Assembly: GCA_905221605.1 (NCBI GenBank)
Contig: CAJNDS010000150.1
Location: 150,170-214,169 of the forward strand
DNA length: 64,000 nt
Direction: 5' to 3'
From: Symbiodinium natans
Lineage: Eukaryota > Sar > Dinophyceae > Suessiales > Symbiodiniaceae
Below the pieces are notes generated by a model, which saw only the letters and a list, made by a program, of their open reading frames with translations, ran no database searches and was not told the DNA's origin. Positions 31,601 to 40,672 of this stretch are shown piece by piece (within the stretch, counting starts at the first letter, position 1; each line of letters starts with the position of its first letter). Both the position numbers and the translations under genes were made by a program.

Positions 31601-34600
31601 CTTGCGCAGAGGTCTCCGTTGTGCGTACAGAAGCTGCGGTTGGTGGGAGTTGGAATGCCGCCGGTGAATCCACCAACGAAAAAGTATCGGTCAAGATCAA
31701 ACCCTGTAAGAAGGGGAAGGCCCTTGCTGGACAAAAAACAGGTGCGACAGGTGCCACGATCTCGGTCACAACGACGAGTGCAACTGGCGGAAGTGGTGGA
31801 AAAACCGAAGCCACTGGAGCCGGTGAAACCTCGTGGTGGTTTGTCGTATCCATTCAGCAGAGCGTGGGCAGATGTGGTGGATGATGATGACCAGGCGGAG
31901 GCTTTGGTCTCGTATGCCGCTTCCTCAAGCGATTCAAGCGAGGAGGAGACCAATGCGGTACAACGCCTGAAGGAACTCTTTTTGCAAGAAAGGGATTCGT
32001 GGAGAACTGCGAGTCGTGGCAATGTTCCACAAAGTGGTTCTTCAGGCTCCAATGATGGGCCGAAAAAATCGGTTCACCTTGGCGAAGGGCGCGACAAAGC
32101 GTCGCGGGGGGAGACCCGCCAAGAAGTGACTTCACAAGTTTTTTCGCTACCACAACCTTCTCGTCGAGCTGAACGGTCTCAAAAAAGAACAAGGGATGGT
32201 TCAGTTATGGTTGGTTCGCTGGCGGTGGGCTCCACGGATGAGGTTTTACCTGGGCAAGGTGCTGCTGGACAGGTGAATGTCTCTGAAAGCGCTCAAGTTC
32301 TTCCTGGGCATGAAGTGGCTGGACAGGAGACGGCGCCGGAAGGAGCAGTACAGATTTCTGGCGAGGAGACCGACCAAAAAGAAGGAGAAGGCGGGAGCAA
32401 TGATCTCCGTGGTAATGATGCGAAGATGTTGGATGGTGGTCCGGTGAGGAGTGACCTTCAGCAATTGCTGGTGAAAGGCCTTCTGACTCGAATTTATTGG
32501 AAGGTTGCAGTTGGCAAGTTGCCAATGGGGCAAAGAGATTGCCAAAAAGGGTCCAATAAGATGGATCGAAATTTGGTTATTAGCATGTCATCCGAGGGTG
32601 CAAGCGAACAGGATGAGAACCTGGCACTGGAGGACGATGCTGATCAGTCAATGGGAGACGGTGCAATGGTTATGGTGTATGATCCAGGAACGCTGATCCA
32701 GTCGCCAACAACTGATTGGGTTATGCGTCGCGGTCTGACCGATCGTACCGTCTGGCCAGCAATGGCGCACCTGGCACAGAGGATATGTGCTGAAATGGTT
32801 CAAGTGGATGAAATGAATGCCCAGCTAGGGACTGGAACACTCCTTTTTCAAAGGAGAGATCAAGGATATTATACTGACCTGCATCATTCGTTCCATGACA
32901 ACCCGTGCTTGCCGGCGGTGGGGAATTACCCTCTTTCGGTGATGGGTGCCTTGTTGTCTCCTGGTCTGGAAGGGGAATTCAAGAATACGGACAAGTTTGG
33001 TACTGCTATGGAGGCAATTGCCTATGATTGGAGCCGCAGTCCAGGCATGGAAGTTCATATTGAACTTATGGCGAGGGTAGCCAAAATGGTTCACCCATTC
33101 CTGAATCTGGGAGCACAAGGGTCGGTGATGGTTTCAGAATTTCTCTGGCAGCGCGGGAGGGCTCGGTTGATGGAGTTTCTTCAAGCGGCGACTTGTGCGG
33201 ACCAATTGGAGGCTCTCTGGAGAAGGATGGACGACGATGCGGATGAGGAGGTGGATCCTTCGACAGCGATGCTGGAAGTTCTTGGACTAGAGGATGCGGT
33301 GCTTGATCAAGGGAACAATGAATCCCTTATTCCCATTGAAGATGCTGGAGGTGAGACAAGCGGTGACACTGGAGGGAAGGGCAAAGCGCCAGAAGTTTCT
33401 CCGGAAGAGGAGAAATCCAGTGGGTCATCCAGACTGGCGGACACAAGGATTTTCTTGTGGTCAGTGTACTCCCGCGTGGCTTCGAATTTCTCTATGCAGG
33501 ACCGCACTACTGGTAAGATCTTTGACAGCACCAAAGGATATCCTGGTGAAGGACCAAACAATGATGACAATCCTTTCTCTAAGGGGAACTTTCCCTGGAT
33601 TTCAGAAGACTACCTCGACGAAGTGGTGTCAAAAAAGATGGAAAGGTCTTCAGAGATGGATGGGTTTGTTCCGGGAAGTGAGGGATCATTGGAAAAGGTA
33701 GAGGTGGAGAATGTTACTGCCTCTAAAATTCTTATGGCTCTTTGGAAGAAGGGACATAGAGTTGGGTTTAGAAGGTTGCGTCGTTTGAATGCATCTGGAT
33801 GCAAGGTTGGAGCAATGAAACGTCCAATCAAAAGGGTGCAGAAGATTGGCGCTAGGAAGGCCTTCATGAAGATGTTCAATGTTTTTGGATCGTCTCAGCA
33901 TGGCTCAGGAGTTGGCGGAAAACCGATCATGAAGGTGGTAGGACCAAGGCCAGGTTTTCCAGCTGTACTCCAAGCACCAAATACTGATAGCACGTCGGGT
34001 GAAGGGAGCAGTCCCCAGGTACATGGCAATGTTCATGTAGAGCACAGTCGCCCTATGGACCGGTATGAGGCAGAGCGCTTGGAGAAGAGGAAGAAGGGTT
34101 TCTGCTATTGGTTTGGCAAAGGGAAAGATCGCTGCAAATTTGGTGACGACTGCAAATTCATCCATTCCGAAGATGATGTGGTGCTACATTCATATTGGTG
34201 CAAGTACTATGTGGCAGGGAGAGAATGTTTCGCTGGAAAGGATTGTGAGTTCTCGCATGATGCAACTGGTGTGAGGTGCGTCCAGTTTGCTCGGTCTGGG
34301 AAGTGTCGGTTTGGTGACAGGTGTGTCTTTGGACATGAGGTTCCGTTGGAAAAACAGAGGCCAAGGTCTCCAAGGACGCCCCCAAGGGATGGTCCAAGGA
34401 GAAAGTCTGGTGCAAATGGTGGAAAAAAGGAGATCTCTCCTGAACAGTTCGGTGATGATGAGGAGGATTTTATGGTTTATGACGAAGAGACCAAGATGAC
34501 GGAACTGTTGATGGAGGCGATTTCATTTCTGTCCAATGGCAAGTCAGATTTGGCTCGAGCAGAGGCGGACCCATTGTTCAAACTCCTGAAGATCACTGGA

Positions 34601-35341
34601 GATGCTGACTACATGGATCAAGTATGGGTTTCGTGGACCACTGAAATGTTGTCAGTGCTGGAACTTCTCGAAGTAGTGAAGTCGTACGATGTTTCGCTCG
34701 CGGAGGTGGAAGAATGGGTCAATGACCTGAGGATATGGTATGAGCGAGCCAATTTGGGAGAAGAAAAGGATCCCAAAAAAGGGAAAAAGAGGTCCCTAGA
34801 AGGGGAGTCCAGCAAAGATATTCCTGCCGAAAAAGAAGTGGTTGAGACTTCGGAGACGGAGGTTGCCGTTGAGGAGGAGAAGAAAAAGGTAAAAAAGAAG
34901 AGGAAAGCTGCAGCTATCGAAGATCCTTATACCCTCATGGTTCCAAAGCCGAAGAAGATGCCGGCGGTCATTGAGAAGGGTGGATCATCATCCAATGTGG
35001 TGGTTTCTGCAGTGGAAAAAGCCTCAAAAGCGCGCACAAAGTCAAATGTCGGTGGAAAGACAAAGAAGAAGGAGAAAAGTCAGAGTCCCAAAAAAGAAGA
35101 GGTGGTAATGGTGCAAGATCCTGAGGAAAAGGATCGTCCATCCGATGCGGAGGCACCAGGGTCTGCCAATGCGAATGAAGAGCTGGATCAATCTTGCCAG
35201 GCGATTGAGGATGCGAAGAGAGAAGGATTGGTATCCTCAATTCAAAGGGGCATACAGGATCCTATTCTTACGATTTCGGACCTGGAGTATATTCTGCTGC
35301 AACTTCACCTCAAGATTGCCAACAATCGGAAAAAGAAGTGA
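28571..35341 (+). CDS. LTR element ORF2: giant S1/CCCH zinc-finger protein
   Basis: 2256 codons from the first ATG; the frame is open from 28403. Order of parts: an acidic repeat-like region (1-300); an S1/OB-like RNA-binding segment (about 311-372, with GLVRCINGYGAFLDHG); CCCH fingers at 618-636, 711-729 and 762-782 (C-x7-8-C-x5-6-C-x3-H); a SAM-like helical segment (about 877-943); an Arg/Ser-rich basic stretch (about 1038-1072); a long region without a known domain (1400-1800); three more CCCH fingers at 1845-1865, 1877-1896 and 1903-1922; and a Lys-rich, nuclear-signal-like tail (about 2103-2118). CCCH fingers with an S1-like fold point to RNA binding, so a packaging or RNA-handling role is inferred. 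No enzymatic motif is visible. Codon use is less GC-rich than in the host kinase at 17.9 kb. Stop TGA at 35339. Confidence 0.9.
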   Translation: MELVDPEEKMPNEVIGTVSAAEERVVDVVPVVQEGGPGDSEDGEKKLCVTTEEVSSFGAKNSAIQGEKEASGIAGDTDDLKNEAWSANDARVDAPDITWSAKEARVEVHVVVRSTGDCNNGAQVSAAADDGGSQVDALVQPEVSSEERNDKGYTGANEAAVVNDGGNSPLEAMEPKEPAVEESVPAVDDRLNCPAVEEDLPAAEGETKDSNDGSTPMKGEALPSGSSPEVDTERTTADEAKPLAEKKGGPEIQEHKKDELVGLVEQDEQCDPKVKTKDAPGADDTEMVSEERVKKVPRAGALESPGPHCYQEGDEIMGLVRCINGYGAFLDHGDMNVLIPAEGNNAYQFKFGDTVNGTVKRVEDDGTIILDTFLVLEEDVEDSSSTLRKWKPSGWSTWWTDSWYAGQWYQDSNGQWDWKQEEEQSDEELVVQELSSEERKERQLYGEKIYKALLENGNEEEAYVGKITGMLLGRPMEDLQECVADQAFLNAEARRAYGILQNDGWKPDGTESTGLGKLTTFSRKQYHNALFELACRKRRFSRPVVGEAVATVLNQGEDEFWNALWLDTKLFLQELDGAVQSMSKRENKPMEAYMDPDQYKKAYMTPKTVLSPGYSKLCRFFNKGRCRNGDGCPYEHRRYGEGWPEGGSTDPKNSQEADDEDGNIGDPPTEEGTVDEAQQEREDLAFRAKYNFGKGASKGEPTSGEPKGRLCLYYNQGGCKYGTTCRYLHNDDIALEGTWEPGKAWDNASRKSLRDAGFHHCCFDYYLRGRCRKGLNFCKYSHDEMSEERLSLLKHLVQVANQVRFEKERGWELTDRSTFQPPASGGAESSSSSAPKALQMTNVSQKDGEKGILDEVEADEQKNSVAASTSIQLHNPEEPIENWMARNAHLWVYTPHVSEVMITLGVTNVSDLQEFIFVEDLVDKGINKVTACKILQLVGEVRYRPGGPEKAVPSDASVRVQQSSGNKGTGRAAVRTLTQVREAEDSGAKTMPRGSYRELFDKVRYRDGWTLAQRSPLCVQKLRLVGVGMPPVNPPTKKYRSRSNPVRRGRPLLDKKQVRQVPRSRSQRRVQLAEVVEKPKPLEPVKPRGGLSYPFSRAWADVVDDDDQAEALVSYAASSSDSSEEETNAVQRLKELFLQERDSWRTASRGNVPQSGSSGSNDGPKKSVHLGEGRDKASRGETRQEVTSQVFSLPQPSRRAERSQKRTRDGSVMVGSLAVGSTDEVLPGQGAAGQVNVSESAQVLPGHEVAGQETAPEGAVQISGEETDQKEGEGGSNDLRGNDAKMLDGGPVRSDLQQLLVKGLLTRIYWKVAVGKLPMGQRDCQKGSNKMDRNLVISMSSEGASEQDENLALEDDADQSMGDGAMVMVYDPGTLIQSPTTDWVMRRGLTDRTVWPAMAHLAQRICAEMVQVDEMNAQLGTGTLLFQRRDQGYYTDLHHSFHDNPCLPAVGNYPLSVMGALLSPGLEGEFKNTDKFGTAMEAIAYDWSRSPGMEVHIELMARVAKMVHPFLNLGAQGSVMVSEFLWQRGRARLMEFLQAATCADQLEALWRRMDDDADEEVDPSTAMLEVLGLEDAVLDQGNNESLIPIEDAGGETSGDTGGKGKAPEVSPEEEKSSGSSRLADTRIFLWSVYSRVASNFSMQDRTTGKIFDSTKGYPGEGPNNDDNPFSKGNFPWISEDYLDEVVSKKMERSSEMDGFVPGSEGSLEKVEVENVTASKILMALWKKGHRVGFRRLRRLNASGCKVGAMKRPIKRVQKIGARKAFMKMFNVFGSSQHGSGVGGKPIMKVVGPRPGFPAVLQAPNTDSTSGEGSSPQVHGNVHVEHSRPMDRYEAERLEKRKKGFCYWFGKGKDRCKFGDDCKFIHSEDDVVLHSYWCKYYVAGRECFAGKDCEFSHDATGVRCVQFARSGKCRFGDRCVFGHEVPLEKQRPRSPRTPPRDGPRRKSGANGGKKEISPEQFGDDEEDFMVYDEETKMTELLMEAISFLSNGKSDLARAEADPLFKLLKITGDADYMDQVWVSWTTEMLSVLELLEVVKSYDVSLAEVEEWVNDLRIWYERANLGEEKDPKKGKKRSLEGESSKDIPAEKEVVETSETEVAVEEEKKKVKKKRKAAAIEDPYTLMVPKPKKMPAVIEKGGSSSNVVVSAVEKASKARTKSNVGGKTKKKEKSQSPKKEEVVMVQDPEEKDRPSDAEAPGSANANEELDQSCQAIEDAKREGLVSSIQRGIQDPILTISDLEYILLQLHLKIANNRKKK

Positions 35342-35426
35342 TTGGATGGTATGGATGAAGGGATGGTTTTTCTCTTTCTGGAGACCGGTGCGCTGGAACA
35401 GCCAATGTGCTGACAAAGGTGGTGGT

Positions 35427-35458
35427 TACTATTAAGGGTATGGAAATCCCTGATAGTA
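35427..35458 (+). other. 3' UTR hairpin of the LTR element
   Basis: TACTATTAAGGG and CCCTGATAGTA form a stem around TATGGAAAT. Further small hairpins follow (TTCGCGTAGCGAA; CCACGGTTTGTGG; CTGCCGTAATGGCAG near 35638), so the roughly 370-nt 3' UTR is highly structured. Confidence 0.6.
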
Positions 35459-35704
35459 GGAGTCAGTAGCTTTTCGCGTAGCGAAGACCACGGTTTGTGG
35501 TGAAGAAGGCCAAGGAGTCTTCAGTGATGAGAGGATCAAGGTGAAAAAAGATTCTCTATGGGTAGTAGGTTAGCCAATGTGCTATAATTCCGTCCTGGAA
35601 GACGTTAAACCACAATTTGCATTTCAAGCAGCTGGCTGCTGCCGTAATGGCAGTTTTTGGCCAAAAGATCTGCATCTCCAATGTGTCCTAGGAAATCCTA
35701 GGAC

Positions 35705-35712
35705 AGGGGGAG
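35705..35712 (+). promoter_or_regulatory. Polypurine tract
   Basis: AGGGGGAG ends exactly at the first base of the 3' LTR, as expected for plus-strand priming. Nearly pure purine from 35701, with a single C. Confidence 0.75.
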
Positions 35713-35999
35713 TGCGGAGCTGCAATTGGTATTGTAGAAAGGAGTTAGTGTTGGAAGTTGGAAGGGTTAATGAACCCGGAAATCATGTTTGGCTCAAGAT
35801 GGGCTTGAACAGAAAGCCACAAGTTCAAAAAGAAGTGCCTGGGTTCTTAGGGTTTGGTAAGGGTGTGGGTTCCTTCTCCCTTTCCTTCCCCCCTGGGTTG
35901 CTCTTATCCGTGTTCTTGGTTGTTTCTTGGTTCGATCTGGGAAATATAAGTTCAGGGCGATTAGGGGAGTTGATTTCTTTCCTTGGTTGTCCCCCCGTA
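35713..35999 (+). repeat. 3' LTR (287 bp)
   Basis: Identical to 27163-27449 except for T at 35978. Carries the same spliced-leader-like 11-mer at 35788-35798. Confidence 0.95.
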
Positions 36000-36004
36000 C
36001 CCCA
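36000..36004. repeat. Target-site duplication, right
   Basis: CCCCA, matching 27158-27162. Confidence 0.8.
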
Positions 36005-36062
36005 AACCCTAAACCCTAAACCCTAAACCCTAAACCCTAAACCCTAACCCTAACCCTAAACC
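36005..36062. repeat. (CCCTAAA)n array
   Basis: Heptamers with two CCCTAA units, directly after the LTR element. Confidence 0.95.
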
Positions 36063-37143
36063 CAAAGGCTCCCTGAGCTTCACCTTGGGAGGAACTTCCA
36101 TGGATCCGCACCGAGTGCGTGATTGACACAGTGCAGGCATCTCGGCCGCTTACTTGTGCGATGAACCCTAAGCCCTAAATCCTAGACCCTAAACCCTAAA
36201 CCCCAAACCCCAAACCCCAAACCCTAAACCCTAAACCGAAAACCCCAAGCCCTAAACCCGAAACCCCAAGCTGGCTTGACTTCCACTCAGCCCCCGAAAC
36301 GGGCCGGGTTTTCTTGGAAGGTGTGAAAGGTGACACGCCTCTTCACTTCACTCTTCTCGAGAGGCCCGAATCCTGGAGCCATGAGCCCTAAACCTTGAGA
36401 CCCGATCTAAACTCCAAACTCCGAACTTGTGGTTTAGGGTTCAAGGTTTAGGTTTAGGGTTTAAAGTTTAGGGTTTAGGGTTTAGGGCTTGGGGTTTAGG
36501 GTTCAAGGTTTAGGGTTTATTGTTTGGGTTTAGGCAAAGTCAGGCAGCCGCCTACTTGGCCCAAGCGGTCGTCTTCCTGTACAAGGCAGGGGGACGGCGA
36601 GGTTGACTTACCAGGTGGTTAGGGAACCCAGCCCCGTAATTTACAGGTCGCGAGGGCGCTTTCTTCGTTGCGCCTGCAACCATTCTAGGGATTCTGATGA
36701 TGTTTTGAGGTATAGTCCTCACCTTAAGGGCTAGGACCCAGAAAAGGGGCCCTTGTTGCCCTTTTTTGGGGCTTCGGTTCCCTTGTAAACGCCTCTAACC
36801 AAAAAAAGGGGGCACCCTGTCTTGAAATCGATTCCAAGCCAGGGGTCAATGCTCTGTTTCGTCTGCCTGTTTGGAGTTGATGTCAGCCCGTAATTCGGGC
36901 AGGAATTATGTGCTTCGGCAATAGGGCCGTTGGGTTCTATATCGCCTGTAAGGGTGTACGAGCAAGGAAAGGGGACCCATTCCCCACCCTGGGATGCATC
37001 TTACCCACAGCTTGGTGAAGCAGAATGAACGAGCGCCCCCAAGCAACAAGCGCCCTAATCCCAAGCTCTTAACACTGCGCTCACGAAGAAGAAAGCCCCC
37101 CCCGCCCCCCCTGACCCTGCATCCCCTAAACCCTAAACCCTAG
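36063..37143. other. Region with no supported gene
   Basis: Heptamer variants at 36182-36260 and 36425-36535, and a family-C-like inverted segment at about 36690-36840. A possible short exon near 36085-36125 is too weak to call. Confidence 0.4.
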
Positions 37144-37262
37144 AAAGCTTCTCAAAGGCCATCGACTACAATGGCCTGGAGTGCCCGGACAACTCGCCTG
37201 TGGGCTGCGCTGCCAGCGTGGCCGGCGCACTGTCACAATTTTCTCCAGATGCAGCCCTGAAC
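37144..37262 (+). CDS. Exon of paired-cysteine, Ala-rich protein (a)
   Basis: The frame gives SFSKAIDYNGLEC, then a C-x7-C pair, then AASVAGALSQFSPDAAL. It shares with the following exons an Ala/Val/Ser-rich helix next to a closely spaced Cys pair. Residues after about 37262 become repeat-derived. It is taken with the exons at 37561, 38712, 40399, 41026, 41554 and 42847 as pieces of one + strand gene, probably secreted because of its disulphide-like spacing. That grouping is an inference, and no named family is assigned. Confidence 0.5.
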
Positions 37263-37560
37263 CCTAGCCCCAAAAGCCCTTCTCTGCCAGAACAAGCAGA
37301 GGCTTTCACGGGAACTCGGGTTACAAATGAGGCGTCTACCCCCGGGAAGTTCGAGAGTTGGGTTTTGAGCTTCAGGGTGTTCAGGGCCTTCACGGTGTAA
37401 GCTTGGGGCTAGGGTTTTGTTGGTGTTCAGGCTTCATCACCTCCATCAGCTGGATTGCCTCGTATCTGCCCCTTGGCTTGCTTTCAAATTGTTTCATCGA
37501 AGAAGTTCTGACACGTAGAAAGCAAAGCCTTTCTTCTAGTCACCAAGCCACTAAGCCCAG

Positions 37561-37650
37561 GTCCTTCGCTGCGAACGCCTGCGGCCAGGCCGTCAACAAT
37601 GGCGCCCTCTGCGCAGGCCAGCCGGTGGTGTCACTTCGGAAGGACATGAT
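37561..37650 (+). CDS. Exon of paired-cysteine protein (b)
   Basis: Follows AAGCCCAG and reads SFAANACGQAVNNGALCAGQ. The C-x9-C spacing and the ALC ending are the same as in exon 41554 (C-x9-C, ALCTADIS). The 3' border is uncertain. Confidence 0.5.
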
Positions 37651-37745
37651 CCGGATATGCGGGCTTTGCATTTCCGGTCGACCTCAGGGCCTGACTAGAG
37701 CCTCAAGCTTCAAGAGCTTTTTTGAGCAATTGAACCTTATAATAT

Positions 37746-37993
37746 CCCTAAACCCTAAACCCTAAACCCTAAACCCTAAACCCTAAACCCAAACCCTAAA
37801 CCCTAAACCCTAAATCCTAAACCCTAAACCCTAAACCCTAAACCCTAAACCCTAAACCCTAAACCCTAAACCTTAAACCCTAAACCCTAAACCCTAAACC
37901 CTAAACCCTAAACCCTAAACCCTAAGCCCTAAGCCCTAAGCCCTAAGCCCTAAGCCCTAAACCCTAAACCCTAAACCCTAAACCCTAAACCCT
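37746..37993. repeat. (CCCTAAA)n array with a CCCTAAG block
   Basis: About 35 heptamers. A run of CCCTAAG at 37920-37958 sits inside CCCTAAA. Confidence 0.95.
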
Positions 37994-38013
37994 CTCTATC
38001 ACATATATATTTA

Positions 38014-38160
38014 AACCCTCGGGACTTTTCGGCCAAGCTGCCCCCCAATGTTCGTGACTTTTCGGCCAATCTGACCCCAATGTTCGTGACTTTTCGGCCA
38101 ATCTGACCCCAATGTTGGTGACTTTTCGGCTTGGCTGAAAAGTCACGAACATTGGGGTCT
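38014..38160. repeat. Tandem and inverted GACTTTTCGGCC units
   Basis: Three tandem units of about 42 bp containing GACTTTTCGGCCAATCTGAC, followed by an inverted partial copy, giving a hairpin with arms GTGACTTTTCGGC and CTGAAAAGTCAC at about 38117-38150. Confidence 0.85.
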
Positions 38161-38188
38161 TCCTGGCCGAAATTGGGTCCGCCAATGT

Positions 38189-38281
38189 TGTCCCCCCCCC
38201 TCCCCCCCCCCCCCTCCCCCCCCCTCCCCCCCGCCCTCCCCCCCCTCCCCCCCCCCCTCCCCCCCCCCCCTCCCCCCCCCT

Positions 38282-38312
<31 letters not shown>

Positions 38313-38385
38313 CCCCCCCTCCCCCCCCCCCTCCCCCCCCCCCCCCTCCCCCCCCCGCTTCCCCTTCCCCCCCCCCCTCCCCCCA
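38189..38385. repeat. Poly(C)/poly(G) tract of about 200 bp
   Basis: Almost pure C on the + strand with single T interruptions. The complementary strand has many G runs capable of G-quadruplex formation. Open frames across it are artefacts. Confidence 0.95.
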
Positions 38386-38711
38386 AGTTAAACAAATTAT
38401 ATTTAACTTGCAACTGTTTTTGGTTTTGGGGCCACCAAACGCCACTTTGTTACGGAGTTTTTCGGGTCAAAATTCCCACGAATTGGGTGGGTAAAACTCT
38501 CTGGGGGCCCCAGAAGGTTCAGTGGAAAACGTGGGTCGGTAAAATTTTCTGGGGGAAGATGAAACCTTTTATTTTCTTAATGTTATGGGATTCTTTGGCG
38601 GGTGGTTTTTTTTCCTAAGCCTGGAATGAATGCTAGAACAGTGACCCTCTAGACCCTAAACCCGAAACCCCCCCCCTGTTCTGAGTAGGACCTGAGTCGC
38701 CTGTAAAGCAG

Positions 38712-38800
38712 GCGACTTCACGGCCCTGATGGCCAACTTCGGGGAGATCGCCACGGTGGGTGCCGCCGTGAAGGCGGACTGCGACTTCGGCGCCTGGGCC
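38712..38800 (+). CDS. Exon of paired-cysteine protein (c)
   Basis: After AAAGCAG, the frame reads GDFTALMANFGEIATVGAAV, then KADCDFGAWAL. An Ala/Val-rich helix precedes a DC dipeptide, as in exons 41554 and 42847. The 3' border lies in the following repeat-like sequence. Confidence 0.55.
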
Positions 38801-39531
38801 TTGCCACAGCCCTTAAACCCTGAACCCCAAACCCTAGATAAACCCTAAGCCCGAAACCCTAAACCCTAAACCCTAAACCCCAAACCTAGATCCTAAACCC
38901 TAAGCCCTAAGCCCTAAACCCCTCAAACCCCTGAAGCAGAGGAAGCACGAGACTCGAACTCCCTCCTGGCCCCGGCCCTCTCGAGGCAAGAACGCCATCT
39001 CCATCCTCACCAACCCGGACCCTGTCAGCCCGCCGTGGCTCGAACCCATCCTAGGGGCTTAGGGGTTTTGGGTTTCAGTTTTGGGGGGATTTCGGGTTTT
39101 AGCGTTTGGGGGTTTGAGGTTTTGGGTTTTAGGGTTTTGGGTTTCGGGGTTTAGGAGTTTGGGTTCGGCTTTTGAGAGGTGTTTAGGAGTGAAAGCTCAG
39201 GGTTTAGGGGTTAAAAAGGGTTTCATGGTCCATTTGTTTGGGTTTTAGGGTGTAAGGTGGATTCGGAGCAAGTTGTTGTTTGTTTGTTTGCTTGCTGCAG
39301 CTTGTTTGCTTGCTTGCTTGTTTGTTTGCTTGTTTGTTTGATTGATTGATTGATTGATTCATTGATTGACTGATTGTTTGCCTGCTTGCTTGCTTGTGTG
39401 TGTTTTGTTGTTTGTGTTTCGTTTTTCTTCGTTTTGTTCGTCGAGGTTTAGGGTCTAGAGGCTGCAGGAGCTGAGGGTAGGGTCGGGATAGGCTGGCTTA
39501 AGGGTTTAGGGTTGAGGTTGGGAGGATACTA

Positions 39532-39587
39532 ACAGTCCTTAGGGATTGTAGCACTCCCTAAGGACTATCATCCCTCTTAAGGACTGT
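39532..39587. repeat. Inverted repeat, possible small MITE
   Basis: ACAGTCCTTA pairs with TAAGGACTGT, and a nested TCCTTAGGGA pairs with TCCCTAAGGA. Confidence 0.6.
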
Positions 39588-39788
39588 GAGAATCAAGACT
39601 GACCCCAGAAACATCTGCCACAAGCAGCCACTCAAGCCGACCCTGAGCCCCGAACCAACCCCGAGCCCCGAACCAACCCCGAGCCCCGAAACCCCAAATC
39701 CCTAAACCCAAACCCTAAACCTCAGCCCTAAACCCTAAACCCTCAACCCGAAACCCTAAATCCTAAACCCGAAATCCTAAACCATACA

Positions 39789-39868
39789 AAGGTGGGCGCA
39801 GTTCGTCCCCGGAGGCGCCGGCCCAGAAGCGGAGAAGATCCTGGCGATCAAGGGGCGCCTCGGATGAC
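39789..39868 (+). CDS. Exon-like island with terminal stop
   Basis: One frame reads RWAQFVPGGAGPEAEKILAI and ends at a TGA. CCCTAAA variants lie upstream and GGGTTTAGGG directly downstream. Another frame is also open, so the reading frame is not certain. Confidence 0.35.
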
Positions 39869-39889
39869 GGGCTTGGCGTTCCCCGGGGT

Positions 39890-39925
39890 TTAGGGTTTAG
39901 GGTTTAGGGTTTAGGGGCTTGGGGG
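39890..39925. repeat. (TTTAGGG)n array
   Basis: Short G-strand array directly after the island above. Confidence 0.85.
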
Positions 39926-40398
39926 TTTAGGGTTTAGGGGTTTAGGAGTTTCGGACTTATTTTCAGGGTGTTGTTTTGTGTTTGGGATATTACCGGTGCC
40001 TCTGTTTTTAGCAACCACCACTGAGGGTGGTCAGGGGCTTAAGCGGGGCCTCAACGCCATGTGACCCGCCTCGGCCGGGGCCTGCCGGCACTGTAGCCAC
40101 TGTAGCGGCGAGGCAAGATCGGCGCGTTCAGGGTTTAGGGATATTGAGGGTCTGGGTTTTCGGGCGCAGATGGGAAGACGAGATGATGCGGCAAAGCTGT
40201 TCTTTAGAAAGAATAGCCGAAGGCGGCGCAGGTTACAAGAGAGCAGGCAGGCTTCCCGCACACGGGTCACAGGGGATGGGGAGGTCACTTTCCTGGAAGA
40301 TCACGCTGGAGCGCACGGCTTTGGGGTGTTGGGCTTCTAGGCCTTATCAACCCTACGCCCTAAACCCTAGACCCTTCACCCTTAACCCTAAACCCACA

Positions 40399-40495
40399 GC
40401 GGCAGCCAAGGCACCAGGAGGCGAACCGCAACCGAGGCTTCGACATCACGCAGTGTGTGGTGGATGTGACCAACTCCGCCTCCTACATTGTGCCC
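40399..40495 (+). CDS. Exon of paired-cysteine protein (d)
   Basis: After CCCACAG, the frame includes RNRGFDITQCVVDVTNSASY followed by IVP. An amphipathic Val/Asn/Ser helix with one Cys, similar in length to the neighbouring exons. It ends near CCCGGG at about 40495. Confidence 0.5.
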
Positions 40496-40672
40496 GGGTC
40501 ACCCACCCACAACCAAGACCTGAAACCTGAGACCCGTTCAAGACCCGACGGAGGCCATACATGCAAACCGCTCAACCCCCCAAACTCCTCAACCCCGAGC
40601 CCCAAAACCCATAGCCACAAAAGCCTCCCCCCCATCCACCAAAAAAACTCAAAAAAACAGCCTCCGCAGAAA

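Larger units (their letters stand above)
27163..35999 (+). mobile_element. Recently inserted LTR retroelement without recognisable pol
   Basis: An 8.84-kb element with two 287-bp LTRs differing at one base (27428 C, 35978 T), a 5-bp target duplication, a primer-binding site directly after the 5' LTR and a purine tract directly before the 3' LTR. LTR ends are TGCGGAG...CCCCGTA, so TG...TA rather than TG...CA. The interior encodes ORF1 (WW domain) and a 2256-codon ORF2 (S1-like, SAM-like, six CCCH fingers) in the frame one base back. I find no aspartic protease, HHCC/DDE integrase, YxDD reverse transcriptase or RNase H motif in either. It is thus either non-autonomous, borrowing enzymes from a partner, or carries unrecognisable ones. 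Near-identical LTRs and intact ORFs indicate a very recent insertion. Confidence 0.92.

Noticed and set aside
28571-35341. Reverse transcriptase, integrase or protease motifs in ORF2
   Set aside because: No YxDD-type, HHCC or DTG/DSG catalytic context is visible. The DD pairs present lie in acidic low-complexity stretches.
35640-35668. Second spliced-leader-like sequence (CCGTA...TTTTTGGCC) before the 3' LTR
   Set aside because: The match is gapped, and the bases are better explained by two local hairpins.
37985-38445. Gly-rich minus-strand and Pro-rich plus-strand frames
   Set aside because: Translation of the poly(C)/poly(G) tract.
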